A DNA stretch of 64,000 bases from the NCBI GenBank assembly GCA_030549495.1, contig JAUIRK010000376.1, forward strand, positions 62,001-126,000, in the 5' to 3' direction. Below the pieces are notes generated by a model. It was given only the letters and a program-made list of their open reading frames with translations. It did no database searches and was not told the DNA's origin. Shown here one piece after another: positions 33,301-44,585 of the stretch. Source of the stretch: Nectonema munidae. Taxonomy: Eukaryota > Nematomorpha > Nectonematoida > Nectonematidae. The position numbers were made by a program, and so were the translations under genes. The first letter of the stretch is position 1. Each line of letters starts with the position of its first letter.

Positions 33301-36300
33301 CTGTTAGATAAGATGACAAAAATGATTAGCGATTAGCAATCGTCTTTAAATCAATCCATATTATTATTCACTTTTTTAATAGCGTCTTTGAATCAATCGA
33401 TATTATTATACACTCTTAATTTTATGAAAAAAATTGAATTTACTGTAAATACAGTCAAACGTGTACTAACCTTTGAAGACAAGTGTGACACCAGTATCTC
33501 AAAAATATAAAGATCGCCTGCTTTAAATATCTAAAATTTAATTAAAAAAGAAAGCACGCGATTAGCAAAGGGTTAAGACCCCACTAAATGGAACCATCAA
33601 AAGTTATCTTTGTTGGTTTAAAGGTCCAATGTGCTCAAACATGATTTAAACTGATCATTATATGCAGGCGGTCGTTCAATAAAGGTCATTGTCAAGGCAA
33701 GTTTCACATAAAACTGCAAAAAGAGATTTATCTGTGCGCCCATAAGAACAGTTTGACATAAATGATCTAAAAATGCATCACCTGAAGAAAAGGGCCTGAT
33801 AGAAATTGCTTCATATTTAGGAAAACTGAAAAGTATTGATTTTGCTTTTAAATGCGCGAACTGAGATTGAACATAAAAAAGACTTTGACTAAACAAAAAG
33901 TATAAAATTGATTACAAGTATATAGAATATTCTTGAAACAGAGTAGCTATCCTTTGCATAACTCTTATATAATTGAAAACATAAAGATTATTAGAAAAAT
34001 TTCGATCATTTAGGGTAATCCTCTTTTTGATTGCTCAGTAAAGGGTGGCTTTTCATTCCTCACCCCATCTTTTTACTGAAGCATTTTAAATATTTTTTCC
34101 AATTTTGGTGCAAACACACCTACCTAATTTGTTGTCGATCTTTTGATGGCATTCATTTTTTTAAGGAAAATCAATTAAACCTGTCAAAAATTAAAAAACT
34201 AATCACCACTTTCCACCAACTTGTTAATAATAATTTTATATGCTTATGAAACAAAGAAAAAAATCAATTATCATAAAAAATTTAGAATGAAATATAAATA
34301 AAATAAAATTAATTTCTGAGTATTTACCTCTTCAGCCTTTATTTTCGGCCACTAAATGGGTCAGGTTGGTTTCTGAACTCAGTTTTTGCATTTGTGGTTT
34401 GAAAATATCGGACAGTATCATTCAGATTAGAGCTTTACGTCTAAAAACTGTTCACAAAAACACTTTTTAAATTTTAAATAATATCTGTTTTTATACCAAA
34501 TGGAAAATGCTTGTTTCATTTCAAGACTCCGTGTTCGCATTTAGGTTTTGTTTGAAAATATTTCAAAGTTTCAATCCAATTTGCGGTTTACGTCTAAAAA
34601 CTATTTCTTAAATTTTAAATAGAATATCTGTTTAATATCAAATCGACCATGCTGATTTCATTTCTTGACTCTGTTTTTGCAATTTGGGTTTAAGAATATC
34701 TAAAAGTGCAAATCAAATTAGTTATGTAAGCCTGAAAATTATCTCGAAAGATATTGATCCACGTTATAAAAAATATATATACATAAGATGTGTACTACGA
34801 TGGTTTCTATTCCATAGTTTGTTATCTGCATGTTTTGATATAAATCATTATAGAGACAAGGTTCAAAGTTCTATTCACATTTTGCTAAATGTAAGATTTG
34901 ATGTTCCTCATTCGGGGAGACGATGTTACAAAAGTTATTAGCAATATTTTTGCAATTTTTTTACGATATTAAATAACGCAGTTCTCAATTAATCAAAGAA
35001 TAACAAAATATTCTTTAAAAAATCAAAAATATAAGAAGGTAAGATTGTTATTTTTATAATATAATTTTCAAAAAGGATAAGAGATTTTTCAAGTTTATGA
35101 TTAGGATTAAATAATGTTATTTTAATAATATATTTGTAAGAATAAAAGATTTTTTAGGTTTGTGGTTAGGGTAAGATAATGTCATTTTTAATCAAATATA
35201 TTTACAAAACTAAAACTTTTTAATTTTTTTGTCTTCGGCATTATTTATAGCAAATTAAAATATTAATAAAATCCAATAAAGCTATAAGAATAAAGAATTA
35301 GAGAGTGTCTTTTAGATGATAAAGGTAGACAATTTTTGTAACAATGAACATTACAAATGATTAACGAGGATTGGTTGACAAATGACATAATATCCATAAA
35401 AAAAAAGCCTAATAACAAGATTGTTTAATAGGAAAGCTCTGAAAATCTTTATAAGGGATTTTTCAAACAAAGATTTAAGAAAATTTATTTCTGATGAAAT
35501 TAGAGCTACCTAGGAAGATTCATCATAGAATGAATAGCAAAATTAGATACAATACAAGATATAAAAGAAATGACGAAGAAACTACCAGCCTATAACGAAT
35601 TTGAAGCCAAAACTTATATTTACTGACAGGTAAATTATTTTAAGTGAATTAAACACCAAAATTTAGCTTATAAAATAAATTAGAAAAATAATTGGCAGAA
35701 AAATGGTGCAAGTAGAATTTATTTTGAAGTTTATATATGATTTACAGATTCGATTGATTTTTTTGAAAGATTTGCATGATTTTCAATTAAAAAATGAAGA
35801 TACCACTGATTTGAGCATACTTGAAAATGGGTATTCATGTGAAAAAAAAAGTTTAAAGTATTTCAATAAAATTTTGATATGGGATGTCATTAAATGATTT
35901 TTTGACAGACTTGATTGATTTTCATAAAACAGACATCACCAATGGATTTAGCATATTTGGAATATATATCACATTAAAAATATATGGGAAAAACTATTAA
36001 AATCTAAGAAAGAGAGGGCGTAAAAGGCCTAGCCCCATCACATAAGCAGACAAATTTTACCCATCACCAATAAGGTTAATAGTTTATCATAAAGTTTTTG
36101 AAAATATGTGCTCTTTCAGAGTTCTTAGATGGACTCTTACTCGACAATAGACAAAGAATAAAAAATTCAAGATTATGCATCTCAGTTTAACTTAATATTT
36201 TTTTCTTCTATTGTATAATGTAATTTAGAAAAAATGAAAAAGTGCATATCTTATTTGCATTTAAGCTAGCATTTTTTGTTGACTCATGTGGATTAGATAT

Positions 36301-36695
36301 GAGATATTTTTAAATAAAAAAATACAGAAACTTCTTGCATAGCGCGATTTTTGATCAACGCGGGTTTTGCTATAACGCGGGTTTTGCTTTAACGCGGGTT
36401 TTGCTTTAACGCGGGTTTTGTTTATAATTTTATATTTAAATATATTTTATTTGTAAAATTTATGATATAAAAATAAATTTTTCCATCTAATTTATAGTTT
36501 TTTTTGGGAGAACCAGTCTTATTGAAACGCAATATAAATAGACATTGAACAACACTTCGTTATGTAAGGACTTCCTGTAGTTATTAAATTTATAAACCAA
36601 TACTTTAATGGAAATTTAAAAGCGTAAAAATTTCTTCGAGAAACATATGTATTACACCGACCGAAAGATCGAGCGGCCTTCGAAAAGTACACCAT
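18186..36695 (-). CDS. DLAT: Dihydrolipoamide acetyltransferase, E2 of pyruvate dehydrogenase (nine exons)
   Basis: CDS on the minus strand is join(18186..18315, 20610..20749, 22948..23110, 23926..24187, 26380..26523, 29835..30132, 31525..31757, 33782..33888, 36604..36695): 1569 bases, 522 residues, all phases consistent. E2 moves the acetyl group from E1 to CoA in the mitochondrial matrix and forms the core of the complex. Presequence: residues 1-66, basic, ending IRPFSS. One lipoyl domain: about 75-150, ETDKAT with lipoyl Lys115. Pro/Ser/Thr-rich linker: 160-215. E3-binding domain: about 218-258. Catalytic domain: 285-522, with DHRVVDG (His495, Asp499) and [10 protein letters not shown]. 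Single-lipoyl E2s of this size are usual in insects and nematodes; vertebrate E2 has two lipoyl domains. I see no defect. Confidence 0.93.
18316..20609. other. DLAT intron 8, possible pogo-like element at 19124-20407
   Basis: No exon seen. A possible Tigger/pogo-like non-autonomous element runs from CAGTTGACAACTTGCG near 19124 to GATTTTACTG ending 20407, just before TA. Both ends contain a CGCTAACTG word in inverted orientation and the right end has GGTGGTCGTTCAACAGAG. The ends match only loosely. Confidence 0.3.
20610..20749 (-). CDS. DLAT: DLAT exon 8
   Basis: Residues 434-479 plus two bases of codon 480. Encodes [17 protein letters not shown] and [13 protein letters not shown] of the catalytic core. 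Acceptor TTTTAG|GGT; donor GG|GTATTT. Confidence 0.95.
22440..22560. repeat. GC-rich patch with a strong hairpin
   Basis: A GC-rich island in an AT-rich intron (DLAT intron 7). It holds the inverted repeat AGTCCAGGT/ACCTGGACT with a 2-base loop, flanked by GGCCCGCCCGGAATGC and CGCCTACCGGCCC. Its composition suggests an inserted retroposon or transposon fragment. I cannot name the family. Confidence 0.4.
22948..23110 (-). CDS. DLAT: DLAT exon 7
   Basis: Completes Gln379 and encodes residues 380-433, including [19 protein letters not shown] and [13 protein letters not shown]. Acceptor GGACAG|GTAC; donor CAG|GTTTCA. Confidence 0.95.
23926..24187 (-). CDS. DLAT: DLAT exon 6
   Basis: Residues 293-378 with split codons at each end. 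Encodes [20 protein letters not shown] and [17 protein letters not shown], the start of the catalytic domain. Acceptor TTGATAG|GA; donor CA|GTAATG. Confidence 0.95.
26380..26523 (-). CDS. DLAT: DLAT exon 5
   Basis: Residues 245-291 with split codons at each end. [15 protein letters not shown] completes the E3-binding domain, then a short linker leads to YTDIELS. Acceptor CTTTTTCAG|CA; donor G|GTAATG. Confidence 0.92.
27200..28000 (+). pseudogene. Decayed copy of the Cys-rich multicopy protein family
   Basis: Lies antisense in DLAT intron 4. [20 protein letters not shown] (27303 on) matches LIRDMYLTKTSAEIFLSRM of the ORF at 45659. The part near 27430 ([14 protein letters not shown]) aligns with the segment that follows in that ORF. 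From about 27630, [21 protein letters not shown] and [19 protein letters not shown] correspond to the C-terminal part at 49783-50112. The frame changes several times, and the middle third and the N-terminal Cys-rich part are missing. It is a dead, internally deleted copy. Confidence 0.65.
28001..29834. other. DLAT intron 4, remainder, no feature recognised
   Basis: AT-rich intron with only short open frames. A run of partly repeated CTTA/AAGC words occurs near 29570-29670. No exon signal was found. Confidence 0.45.
29835..30132 (-). CDS. DLAT: DLAT exon 4
   Basis: Residues 145-243 plus one base. [20 protein letters not shown] ends the lipoyl domain. A Ser/Pro/Thr-rich hinge with a run of six Thr follows, then [20 protein letters not shown] of the E3-binding domain. 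Acceptor TTTTTTAG|CC; donor AAAA|GTTGTA. Confidence 0.92.
31525..31757 (-). CDS. DLAT: DLAT exon 3
   Basis: Residues 68-144, the main part of the lipoyl domain: [19 protein letters not shown] and [15 protein letters not shown] with the lipoyl lysine. Acceptor AAATTTAG|AT; donor AAA|GTACAC. Confidence 0.95.
33452..33716. mobile_element. Possible short pogo-like non-autonomous element
   Basis: Left end TA|CAGTCAAACGTGTACTAACC; right end, read backwards, CAGTTTTATGTGAAACTTGC with GGCGGTCGTTCAATAAAGG inside. The style fits Tigger/pogo-derived MITEs, but the inverted ends are imperfect and the right TA is missing. Lies in DLAT intron 2. Confidence 0.35.
33782..33888 (-). CDS. DLAT: DLAT exon 2
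   Basis: Completes Asn31 and encodes residues 32-66, ending ISIRPFSS, a likely presequence cleavage region. Acceptor CTTTTTGTTTAG|T; donor TCAG|GTGATG. Its one-base 3' overhang makes Asp67 with the AT that opens exon 3. Confidence 0.75.
34353..34760. repeat. Diverged tandem repeat, about 145-bp units (locus A)
   Basis: Three units, each with a core like CATGCTGATTTCATTTCTTG, then CTCNGTTTTTGCA, GTTTGAAAATAT and TTTACGTCTAAAAACT. The same core recurs at 40608-40800 and 42110-42950. Located in DLAT intron 1. Confidence 0.6.
36357..36424. repeat. 17-bp tandem repeat, four units
   Basis: Four consecutive units of AACGCGGGTTTTGCTTT with one or two changes, preceded by GCATAGCGCGATTTTTG. Lies in DLAT intron 1, about 180 bp from exon 1. 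Confidence 0.85.
36604..36695 (-). CDS. DLAT: DLAT exon 1 (presequence)
   Basis: [20 protein letters not shown], rich in Arg, Ser and Ala and free of acidic residues, as expected of a mitochondrial targeting peptide. The ATG has A at -3 and G at +4. Ends AA|GTATTG in phase 2, exactly what exon 2 requires. Assigned by phase and composition, so less sure than the conserved exons. Confidence 0.6.
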
Positions 36696-37680
36696 GATTA
36701 TTTTGGACAAAAAGGTTAGAAATTTATAAAAAAAATCGTTTTTTACTTTTTTAAGTCAATATTTATACTGCTTACGTTAATTCCACCGTTGTTAAATTTT
36801 ACATTTTATTAATAATCTAAATGTATAAAATATGCTTCAAAAAACCAGATTGAATCAAATGCAAAATGGATTTGTTAAATAAAACGATTTATATTTTTTT
36901 AGAGTTGACAAATTAAGGTGCACACGCAGGTGCTGTTTAAAATTACTTGATAAAAATTTTATAAGAGTTTAAAAATAAGATAAATATAAGATGAGAATAT
37001 GATTTTATTTTGACCCTTAAAGCTATTTTGATCAAACTCTCTCTTAATTGACTACAATACCTTGCTACCAATCTTTGTTATAAAATAAATTTTGTATTTA
37101 TTCTTGCCAATTTAAACTTTTTAGTAGAAAATCTCACTAAATCTATTACTTTTTTTTAACACATAACTTTTTTTTAAATTAAAATATACACTAATTTCAT
37201 TATATATTACCTTTTTATTTTTATTAATTTTTTTTTATTAACAATATTTAGGTATTTATTAGCAACAACTTTAATCCCATTTTCTTATTCTGATTCATAC
37301 ATACCTTCCACTGAATTCGATCCAAACTCTATCATTAGTCTCTTAGAAGTATGATAGTAAATCATGATCCTTACTCTGAGACTACAAAAAATACACATGG
37401 TACCCAATTCCTCTCCTTGCTAGCCTTCCACAACCTTCACATAGTAGACAGATATGAAATTGTCTGTTTTAAAGCTTATCAATTTCAAAAATTCCTTACG
37501 CTAAACCATCCCAACTTCAACTAAAAATATATCGAAATTAGCTAAATTTTCTCTCTTTAAATATTTTGAAATTTTCTAAAAACCCTTGTTCCATTTTTTA
37601 TACCTTTTTGGCAAGATATCACATAAGGAAATATAACAAATGAAAGAGTGACTTTATTCTTTTGCATCTAATCGTGTTTT
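36696..37680. other. Region upstream of DLAT, no feature recognised
   Basis: The DLAT promoter should lie at the left of this stretch, but I see no clear core element or CpG-rich patch. No gene recognised. Confidence 0.4.
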
Positions 37681-37689
37681 CTGAATTTC

Positions 37690-37893
37690 TCCTCAGAATT
37701 CAGTGTAGTGTTTCTGCTGGTTGGTTGAATATATCAAAGCACTTTCAGCCTTAAGGCTATATTCTCTCATTAAGTTTGAGATGGTTAATCACTATTTTGG
37801 TGAGTTTGTTTATAAGAGCCGGGAGCTTTGGGGATGGAACCCCTGACCTTCAACTGTTAAGCTGAGAGGTACACCATAACAACCATTGGGCTC
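37690..37893 (-). repeat. tRNA-derived SINE
   Basis: On the minus strand it starts GAGCCCAATGGTTGTTATGG (A-box region) and has AGGGGTTCCATCCCC (B box) and CCGGCTC, so the head is strongly tRNA-like. The body continues to AATATAGCCTTAAGGCTGAA and GTGCTTTGATATATTCAACC. The same body occurs at 44586-44640. Confidence 0.6.
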
Positions 37894-38898
37894 ATTTAAA
37901 GTATATTGTAGGTAGGTAGGAAGAAATATCTAAGCATTAAAGGACTTTTCCATATGCTTGCGAAATGCTTGAAAAGGTATAAAGTTGAAATTTTAGAAAA
38001 TTGTGATGATGGGGGCTTGCGAATTTATTAAGAGTAATGGGCTTTGGAGAAATTGGTTAATTGTTGAGAAAATTTGAAGCTCGATTTTTCAGGCGGTAGT
38101 TAAAAGATGATTGATTGAGCAAAAGTAGTAGGTGGGTGTTAAAGAATATAGGTCTTAAATAAAAGAAAATAGTGTAGTTATTCTGTAGATTTTCTTTTTA
38201 TTGGTTTTTTTAAATATGAGTAGATGTTGTGTGAGAAGTCTCTGGGTTTGTAGATTGCAATTTTGACTCTATGAAAATAATGAGAGAGTTTAGCTCATTA
38301 AGGAGGTTCGGAAATGAAAGTAGTTCGTAGAAATTAGAATGGGCGATTGAGAGTTTTCACAGATAGTGAAAGAAGTGAAGTTCTTACGTGGTTGTAGTGG
38401 GTGAAGGAAAGTAGATGATGAGGTGTTTGTGTTAAATGCAGTTGAATCTACAAAGATTACTTGGTGATTTTTTGATGCGATAGAAACAAAAGTTGCCAGG
38501 GCAGTGTACGGATAGCCATCTGATTAGCGGTTGTGGTGGGAAGAATTTTATTTTTGACCAAGTGTCCAGAATTCGGTTTAGATTGTTTATATTGTTATAG
38601 GAATATTCTTAATGAATTTGAACTAAAGTTGGAGCAGGTCGTAATTAGAAGTTTAGCGATGGATTTGATGAAACAGTTGTGAAGAGGGAAAGGTAATGGT
38701 GAGGAAAAGTGAAATAAAGGTATTGGGTTGATTTTAGGTTGGATGAGGGTGTTGTTGAGCCGAGACAAAGAATGTGGGAGTAAGGAAAGTTTGAGAGGGA
38801 GTAATTTGAGTGTTATCGAAACAGAAGGAATTAAGATTTTGGTTCGATACGTGTCATGATATATTTTTTTATAACCGTTTGTTTGAGATGAAGTATTG

Positions 38899-39570
38899 TC
38901 AGTTCGTCAAGAATTCTAAGATTCTAGTATGGGAGGTTTTGTAGGCTCTGGTCATTGTGATGAGGCAAGGGCAGTGGATTTTATTTAGATAAGTGAGTGA
39001 TGAGGAGTAGTTTAAGGATAGGCCCCATGAATGAATGCCATACTCAAGCGTAGGTAGGATGATTGTTTCATATATAAAAGAAGAGTGTTGAATACTTAGA
39101 CCCCATTTATAAGATATCATTTTACTAAGAGAGAAAAGAGTTGAAGAGAGTTTGTTGTATATATTTTTGAAGTGAGATGACCATTTGAGATTTGATTGAA
39201 AGGTGAGTCCTAAATATTTCACGGAGAAAGATGGTTGGATGAGAGTATCGCTGCATTTTAATAGTGGGAGGTGAGGGAAATGTGTTTGTGGGAAGTGTAT
39301 AAAGGTTGATTTTGATGCATTAATTTTTACTTTTAATGAATTGGCTGCAAAAATTAACGTGTTAAAGAGTAATTTGATGTTCATTATATTTTCTTTTTGA
39401 CAGTTTGACGTAAAGATAAAGGTTAGATCATCAGAATAGCCTTGAAAGAAGGCTGAAATGTTATCTAATATATATAAGAGGGGATTTTTAAATATAATCC
39501 AGAGGATGTCTGAGAGGCACCGGGGGAGAGAATTGTTTGTATGGATAGTTTGTATGGGTTTGTTTTCCAT
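38899..39570 (-). mobile_element. LINE reverse-transcriptase fragment (non-LTR)
   Basis: An open frame of about 220 codons encodes the later RT motifs: GYSDDLTFIF (the FADD-type catalytic box), LKVKINASKSTFIHF, and SVKYLGLTFQSNLKWSSHF. Thumb-region SFIYETIILPTLEYGIHSWG follows. This order is typical of Jockey/I-type non-LTR elements. The endonuclease and first RT motifs are absent, so the copy is 5'-truncated. The AT-rich sequence down to about 37900 may be its decayed 3' part. Inactive. Confidence 0.8.
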
Positions 39571-40607
39571 AGTTGTGAGAAGTTAGATAAAAAAGATAAA
39601 AACAAGGTAAAGGGAGATAAAGGAAAACTAGATTTTTTTATATATCACAGGTGTGGTTATTAGAATTGTCTATGTGTTTGGGTAAGAAGTCTATGTTATG
39701 TATAAAAAATATAAAATTAAAAGAAAAATATTCTTGTGACGTTGACAGCCATTATTGGCATTTAAAGAATATTAAAAAAATATATTATTTAACGAAGAAA
39801 TATTATGTTTAAAAAATGAAATAATATAATGCAATTAATTTTTATGCAGCTACTATTTTTGACACACTCTAGCGCATTTTGGCGCACTCTATCGAACTTT
39901 TTAAAATACAGGATCTCCTGTGAAAATGGTAGCCTAGGATAAATCAATCTGTATCAAAAGCCTGCGTCTAAATGAATCCGTCCCTACAAGTTAGAGACAT
40001 ATGGCACTCACACTTGAATGAAATCATGTTACTACTGAACTCATCGATTAAAGAATCGACCATTCTTATCAGGTGGCACTTACTGTAGTATCACTTAGAA
40101 AGTGTTATGTCGGTTGTTCGATCATTGGAGAACTCAATTTATAACTCCTCTTTTAACTCCAGAAATGGAATTCGCTTTGTATCAAAAATTGTTCGTCTTG
40201 ACAGAGTTAGGCTTTTAAAAAAAAAACGTAAAATTTTTTTTTTGTTTTCCTGGAAGCTGTCTCATTAGTTGAAAACACCGAGAAAATAGGGAATCATAAA
40301 TTGAAAGCTGTTACACATTCCAATTTTGCATCCTGATTCACCAAATCACAAAATTGAAATGAGCAAGTACATATTATTCGACAGTATCATGAATTACTTT
40401 CTATTTTACATCTAACCATTTTCACCACTCTCGACCCGACCTATCATAAGGTAAAGGCAGGTATTCCCAACCGATAGAAAAAGATAAAGTTCCAAAGAAA
40501 ATAATAATCTTTATCTCGAGTCATGAAGCTAATACATAAAGAAGTTTGCAAGCTCCAGCGTCTGATCGAAGCTTAATTCTCAAAGAGCTTAAATTAAAAA
40601 AATTATA

Positions 40608-40800
40608 TACTAAATCAAGCATGCCAAATTAAATTTGGCTGTCATTTTTTGAAATTCGGTTTCAAAATGTCTAAAAATGTCAATCAATTTTGTTGTTTAC
40701 CTCTGAAACGCCAAGAATATTAATTAAATTTTAAACTAAATATGTTTTCCTATCAAATCGATCATGCCAATTTCATTTCTCAGCTCAGTTTTTAGCTTAT
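40608..40800. repeat. Diverged tandem unit (locus B), near-identical to 42300-42484
   Basis: About 180 bases agree closely with 42300-42484, for instance GAAACGCCAAGAATATTAAT and TCGATCATGCCAATTTCATT, with only a few differences. It belongs to the same family as 34353-34760. Confidence 0.75.
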
Positions 40801-41441
40801 TTTATGTGCCTCATTTATATTTTTTCATGTATTTGACACGGGTCCTTATAGGACCCAATGCTAGTGCATTAAGAGTGTATTTTATTTTTAGTTAAATAAA
40901 ATTTATTAATAATTTGGATGAAAATATCGTTCTGTTCGATATATTGTTAAAAAGTGAACTAGAATACGTTTAATTGCATTCAATATATTATTCATTGTTA
41001 TTAAATTAAAAGAAATTTTATCATGGCTTTTCACAAAAAATTGTGGTTTGAAGGAGTTACATTTATTATTAAAAAGTCTACCAAAATAATATTAAAATGA
41101 ATGAAAATATAAAGCTTATGATTTTACTGCAAATTAAACCTTAACTGGTTGTTTGGGTACAGTTGAAACTCGTGGGTTCCATCATCAAAGTCTACCAACA
41201 CTTAAAGAAGAAGAAGAAAAAAAAATTATTATTTTTAGTAAAACTTAAAGAGAAAAGTGAACATAGATGTAATAGGTAATAATATAAAAAATATAGAACA
41301 GAAAATAAAGTGATCACTAAAATGAAATAGGCTGGTGCCATTCAAAGTTGATATCCTTTTCCCAAAGACTTCATTGAATGCTTTAAGGAGAATCAAAACG
41401 CTACCTTTAACCATCCTCCAGCATAATGCAAGCATATAACT

Positions 41442-44400
41442 TAGTGATTCTAAACTTTTTTTCTTATGAATTATTTTCGGACTGAAAAATTTTTTGTGGA
41501 CCCCTCAATTATATTTTTAAATGGTTTTATTTATCAGTATATAAGTTAACAGCCTTTAATCACTATATATTTAATCACTTACTCAATAAATTTTTTATAG
41601 TATAAATTTTTATCTCTGTTTATCTACTAAAAATAAATTAAATTTTATAAAAGAAAATTTTATTAAGTTAAAAAGTGAAAATATTTATTCGAAAAAAATA
41701 TGTCGTTTAGTGCGAGCCTTGAACTTGATGCTGATGCTAAACTCATATGTCCGGTTCCAAATAAGTCACTGATAATATTAAATATCCTCTATGACATAAC
41801 CCTATCAGTGACGGTGGCATTTTGGTTAATTAAAGCCATCAAACTTTTTGACTTTTACTAAAATCGTTAACTGCATCTTTGGATACCATTTTCATTGTAG
41901 TTAAATGACCCTCTCATGTCAAAAACTGTCAATCAAAATCAAATGTACATTTTTTTCAACAAAATTTTTATATTATAATGCCTATGACTTATAATGATAT
42001 AAAGATTATATGAGATGCACTCTTAAAAATTAATCAAATATATATTGGAATTCATAACACTTATATATACATATTTTTCGTAGTAAATGTCAATCAAAAA
42101 TTTGAATTACTTACGTAAACATTCATTAAAATTAATTTTTTTATACCTAATCGACCATGTTGATTTCATTTCACGACTTGTGTCCAAAAATATTATTCAA
42201 ATTTCAAATAAAATATATATTTTTTTACTAAATCAACCATACTGACTTCATTTACGTACTGAATTTTCGTAATTAGGGTGTGAAAAATTTTACATTTTTA
42301 TACTGAATCAAGCATGCCAAATTAAATTCCGCTGTCATTTTTTGAAATTCGGTTTCAAAATGTCTAAAAATGTCAATCAATTTTGTTGTTTACATCTGAA
42401 ACGCCAAGAATATTAATTAAATTTTAAACTAAATATGTTTTCCTATCAAATCGATCATGCCAATTTCATTTCTCTGCTCAGTTTTAAAAAATATGATTTG
42501 AAAATGTCAAAAAGTATTTGCAGTTTACATCTGAGAAATTGTCTCCAAAAACATTTATACACATTTTAAATATTTTTTTAAAATAAATCGAACATGCAGA
42601 TTTTATTTCTCAACTTATTTTTTGCAATTAAAATTGTGAAAATTTCAATCATCTTTGTTGTTGACGGCAAAAATTATTTCCTAGAATATTATTTATATTC
42701 TCAATAAAATATTTTTTTTATACTAGATCTCCATGCTGATTTCATTTTTGGAATCCGTTTTCGTAATTAGGATGTGAAAATGTCAATCAAATATGCTAGT
42801 TTCGCATGAAAATTTTCTTTAAAAACATTTAGTCACATTTTAAGTAAAATATTTTTTTAAACTAAATCGACCATGCTGATACTATTTTTTGGCTAAGTTT
42901 TTACCACCATTGTTTAAAAATGTGTCAAAATAAAAATAGAATTATTGATGTATGACAGAAAATATATTTCTTATTATTAAATTGTGTGGAATTATCAATC
43001 AAATTTGACATTTTGTATAAAACAAATTCTGAAAAAACTCTATTTTCTCAAAAAACTCAAATCAAATAATTCACTTTTGATTGAAAATCACTATTAAAAT
43101 TTTGATTGAGTATAAAATTCTGACTAAAAAAATCCCTCAAATTTAAAATAATTTTTTAATACAATATCGTCACATGTTTTTAATTTCTGTACTTCTTTTT
43201 AGTCGTTACAGTGTAAAAATGGGTGAAAGTATTAATCGAATTGGCAAAACCATTTTTTTCTAAAAAATCATTTGTAAAGTTTGTTCTCACAATCGTTACT
43301 TATTTAGTATAAAAATTTAAGTATGCGAGAAGTAATGAGAATAAATGAGAACACGTGATCATAAGAAAAATGAAATAGTAACACGTTTTATAAAGTGCTT
43401 TTATATCGTCGATATAATAATTCTTTCCGGAGCTATATAGTTTTAAGAAACAAGTATGTGTCTCGTCTAACATGTAAGATATTCCCTTTTCCAATGAAAT
43501 AGGAGTTGGTTTAAAAATCTAGTATTGAGATTTTCAAAAAACATCTTGAACGTGAAGAAGAAGCTCCCACATTATGAGTCAAAAATCTTTAAACTTTTAT
43601 CTCAATAGTTAATATTTCAAACATCAATTGTCTAAAAAAAATGAGATAAAATTTTCAAACATTTAGAGTTACCATAACTATGACAGATACCAATAGGTGA
43701 AGATATAACTATTCTCAAAAAATGATTTGACCGTGAAAAAGAAAGTGCTAAATGGGACGAAAATTATTCAAAAATTATGAAAAAATATATGACCACAAAT
43801 TAACCAAAATAAAAGAGTAACATTGTAATCAGAATAAAATTGAGCATGTTCAATTTGCTGTGTATGGATAAGTTTATTTTAATATAATGAGAAAGGTGTT
43901 TGCCATTAAGTCACCTGTGAAAACTGTTTTACAGACAGGAAAATTATTTTGGGTGAATTAATCATCCAAATTTGGTTTATTAAATAAATTAAGACAATAT
44001 TAATTCAAAAAATGTTGAAATTATAATATATTTTCAAATTATATATTTAGCATTCATTGACAGGTTTGATTGATTTTATTGACAGGTTTGATTGATTTTG
44101 ATGAAAAATAAATGACACCATCAGATCCACAATTAATTATTTAGTTGGTTTTCGCGAGATTTTATAAAAATATTGAATAGTTTAAGAAAAAAAGATGGGG
44201 GCTAAAATAGTCCCAGTCACTGAGGAAAAGAAAATAGCCCGTCACGAATAGGGTTGATTTCGACTTTTTGAATACAAATAAAAATATGACTGAACGCTTT
44301 AAACAAATAATTAAAAATAAATTATATTTTAATTACTTTTAGTATCAAATCAACAAGGTAAGAAGGTTGGTAAGCAGTCACATATAATAAAGCTTTTTGC

Positions 44401-44585
44401 CATAATATAAAACATTTTTTTCAATTTTAGAAACCTTTCTAGAAATTAATTTAATATTTATTTTTTTTAATATGGACCCTTTCCAAAAATTTTATGGACC
44501 CCCAAATTGAAATATTCTTATATCGATTCCTATAAAAATATTTTGGACACCTTGAGGGTCAACATGGACCACGTTGAAAAACACC
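41442..44585. mobile_element. Large non-autonomous hAT-like insertion (3.1 kb)
   Basis: Left end TAGTGATTCTAAACTTTTTT with GTGGACCCCTC; right end, read backwards, TGGTGTTTTTCAACGTGGTC with GGACCC words. The flanks ATATAACT and ATATAGCC match at 6 of 8 bases, and the SINE reading is continuous across them. No transposase is visible. The interior is AT-rich and carries the tandem units at 42110-42950. Confidence 0.45.
42110..42950. repeat. Diverged tandem repeat, about 150-180-bp units (locus C)
   Basis: Five or so units, each with an ATCGACCATGCTGATTTCAT-like core, a GTGAAAATGTCAATCAA segment and an AAATTTTAAATAAAATAT segment. Units are strongly diverged from each other, except that 42300-42484 matches locus B almost exactly. 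Confidence 0.65.
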
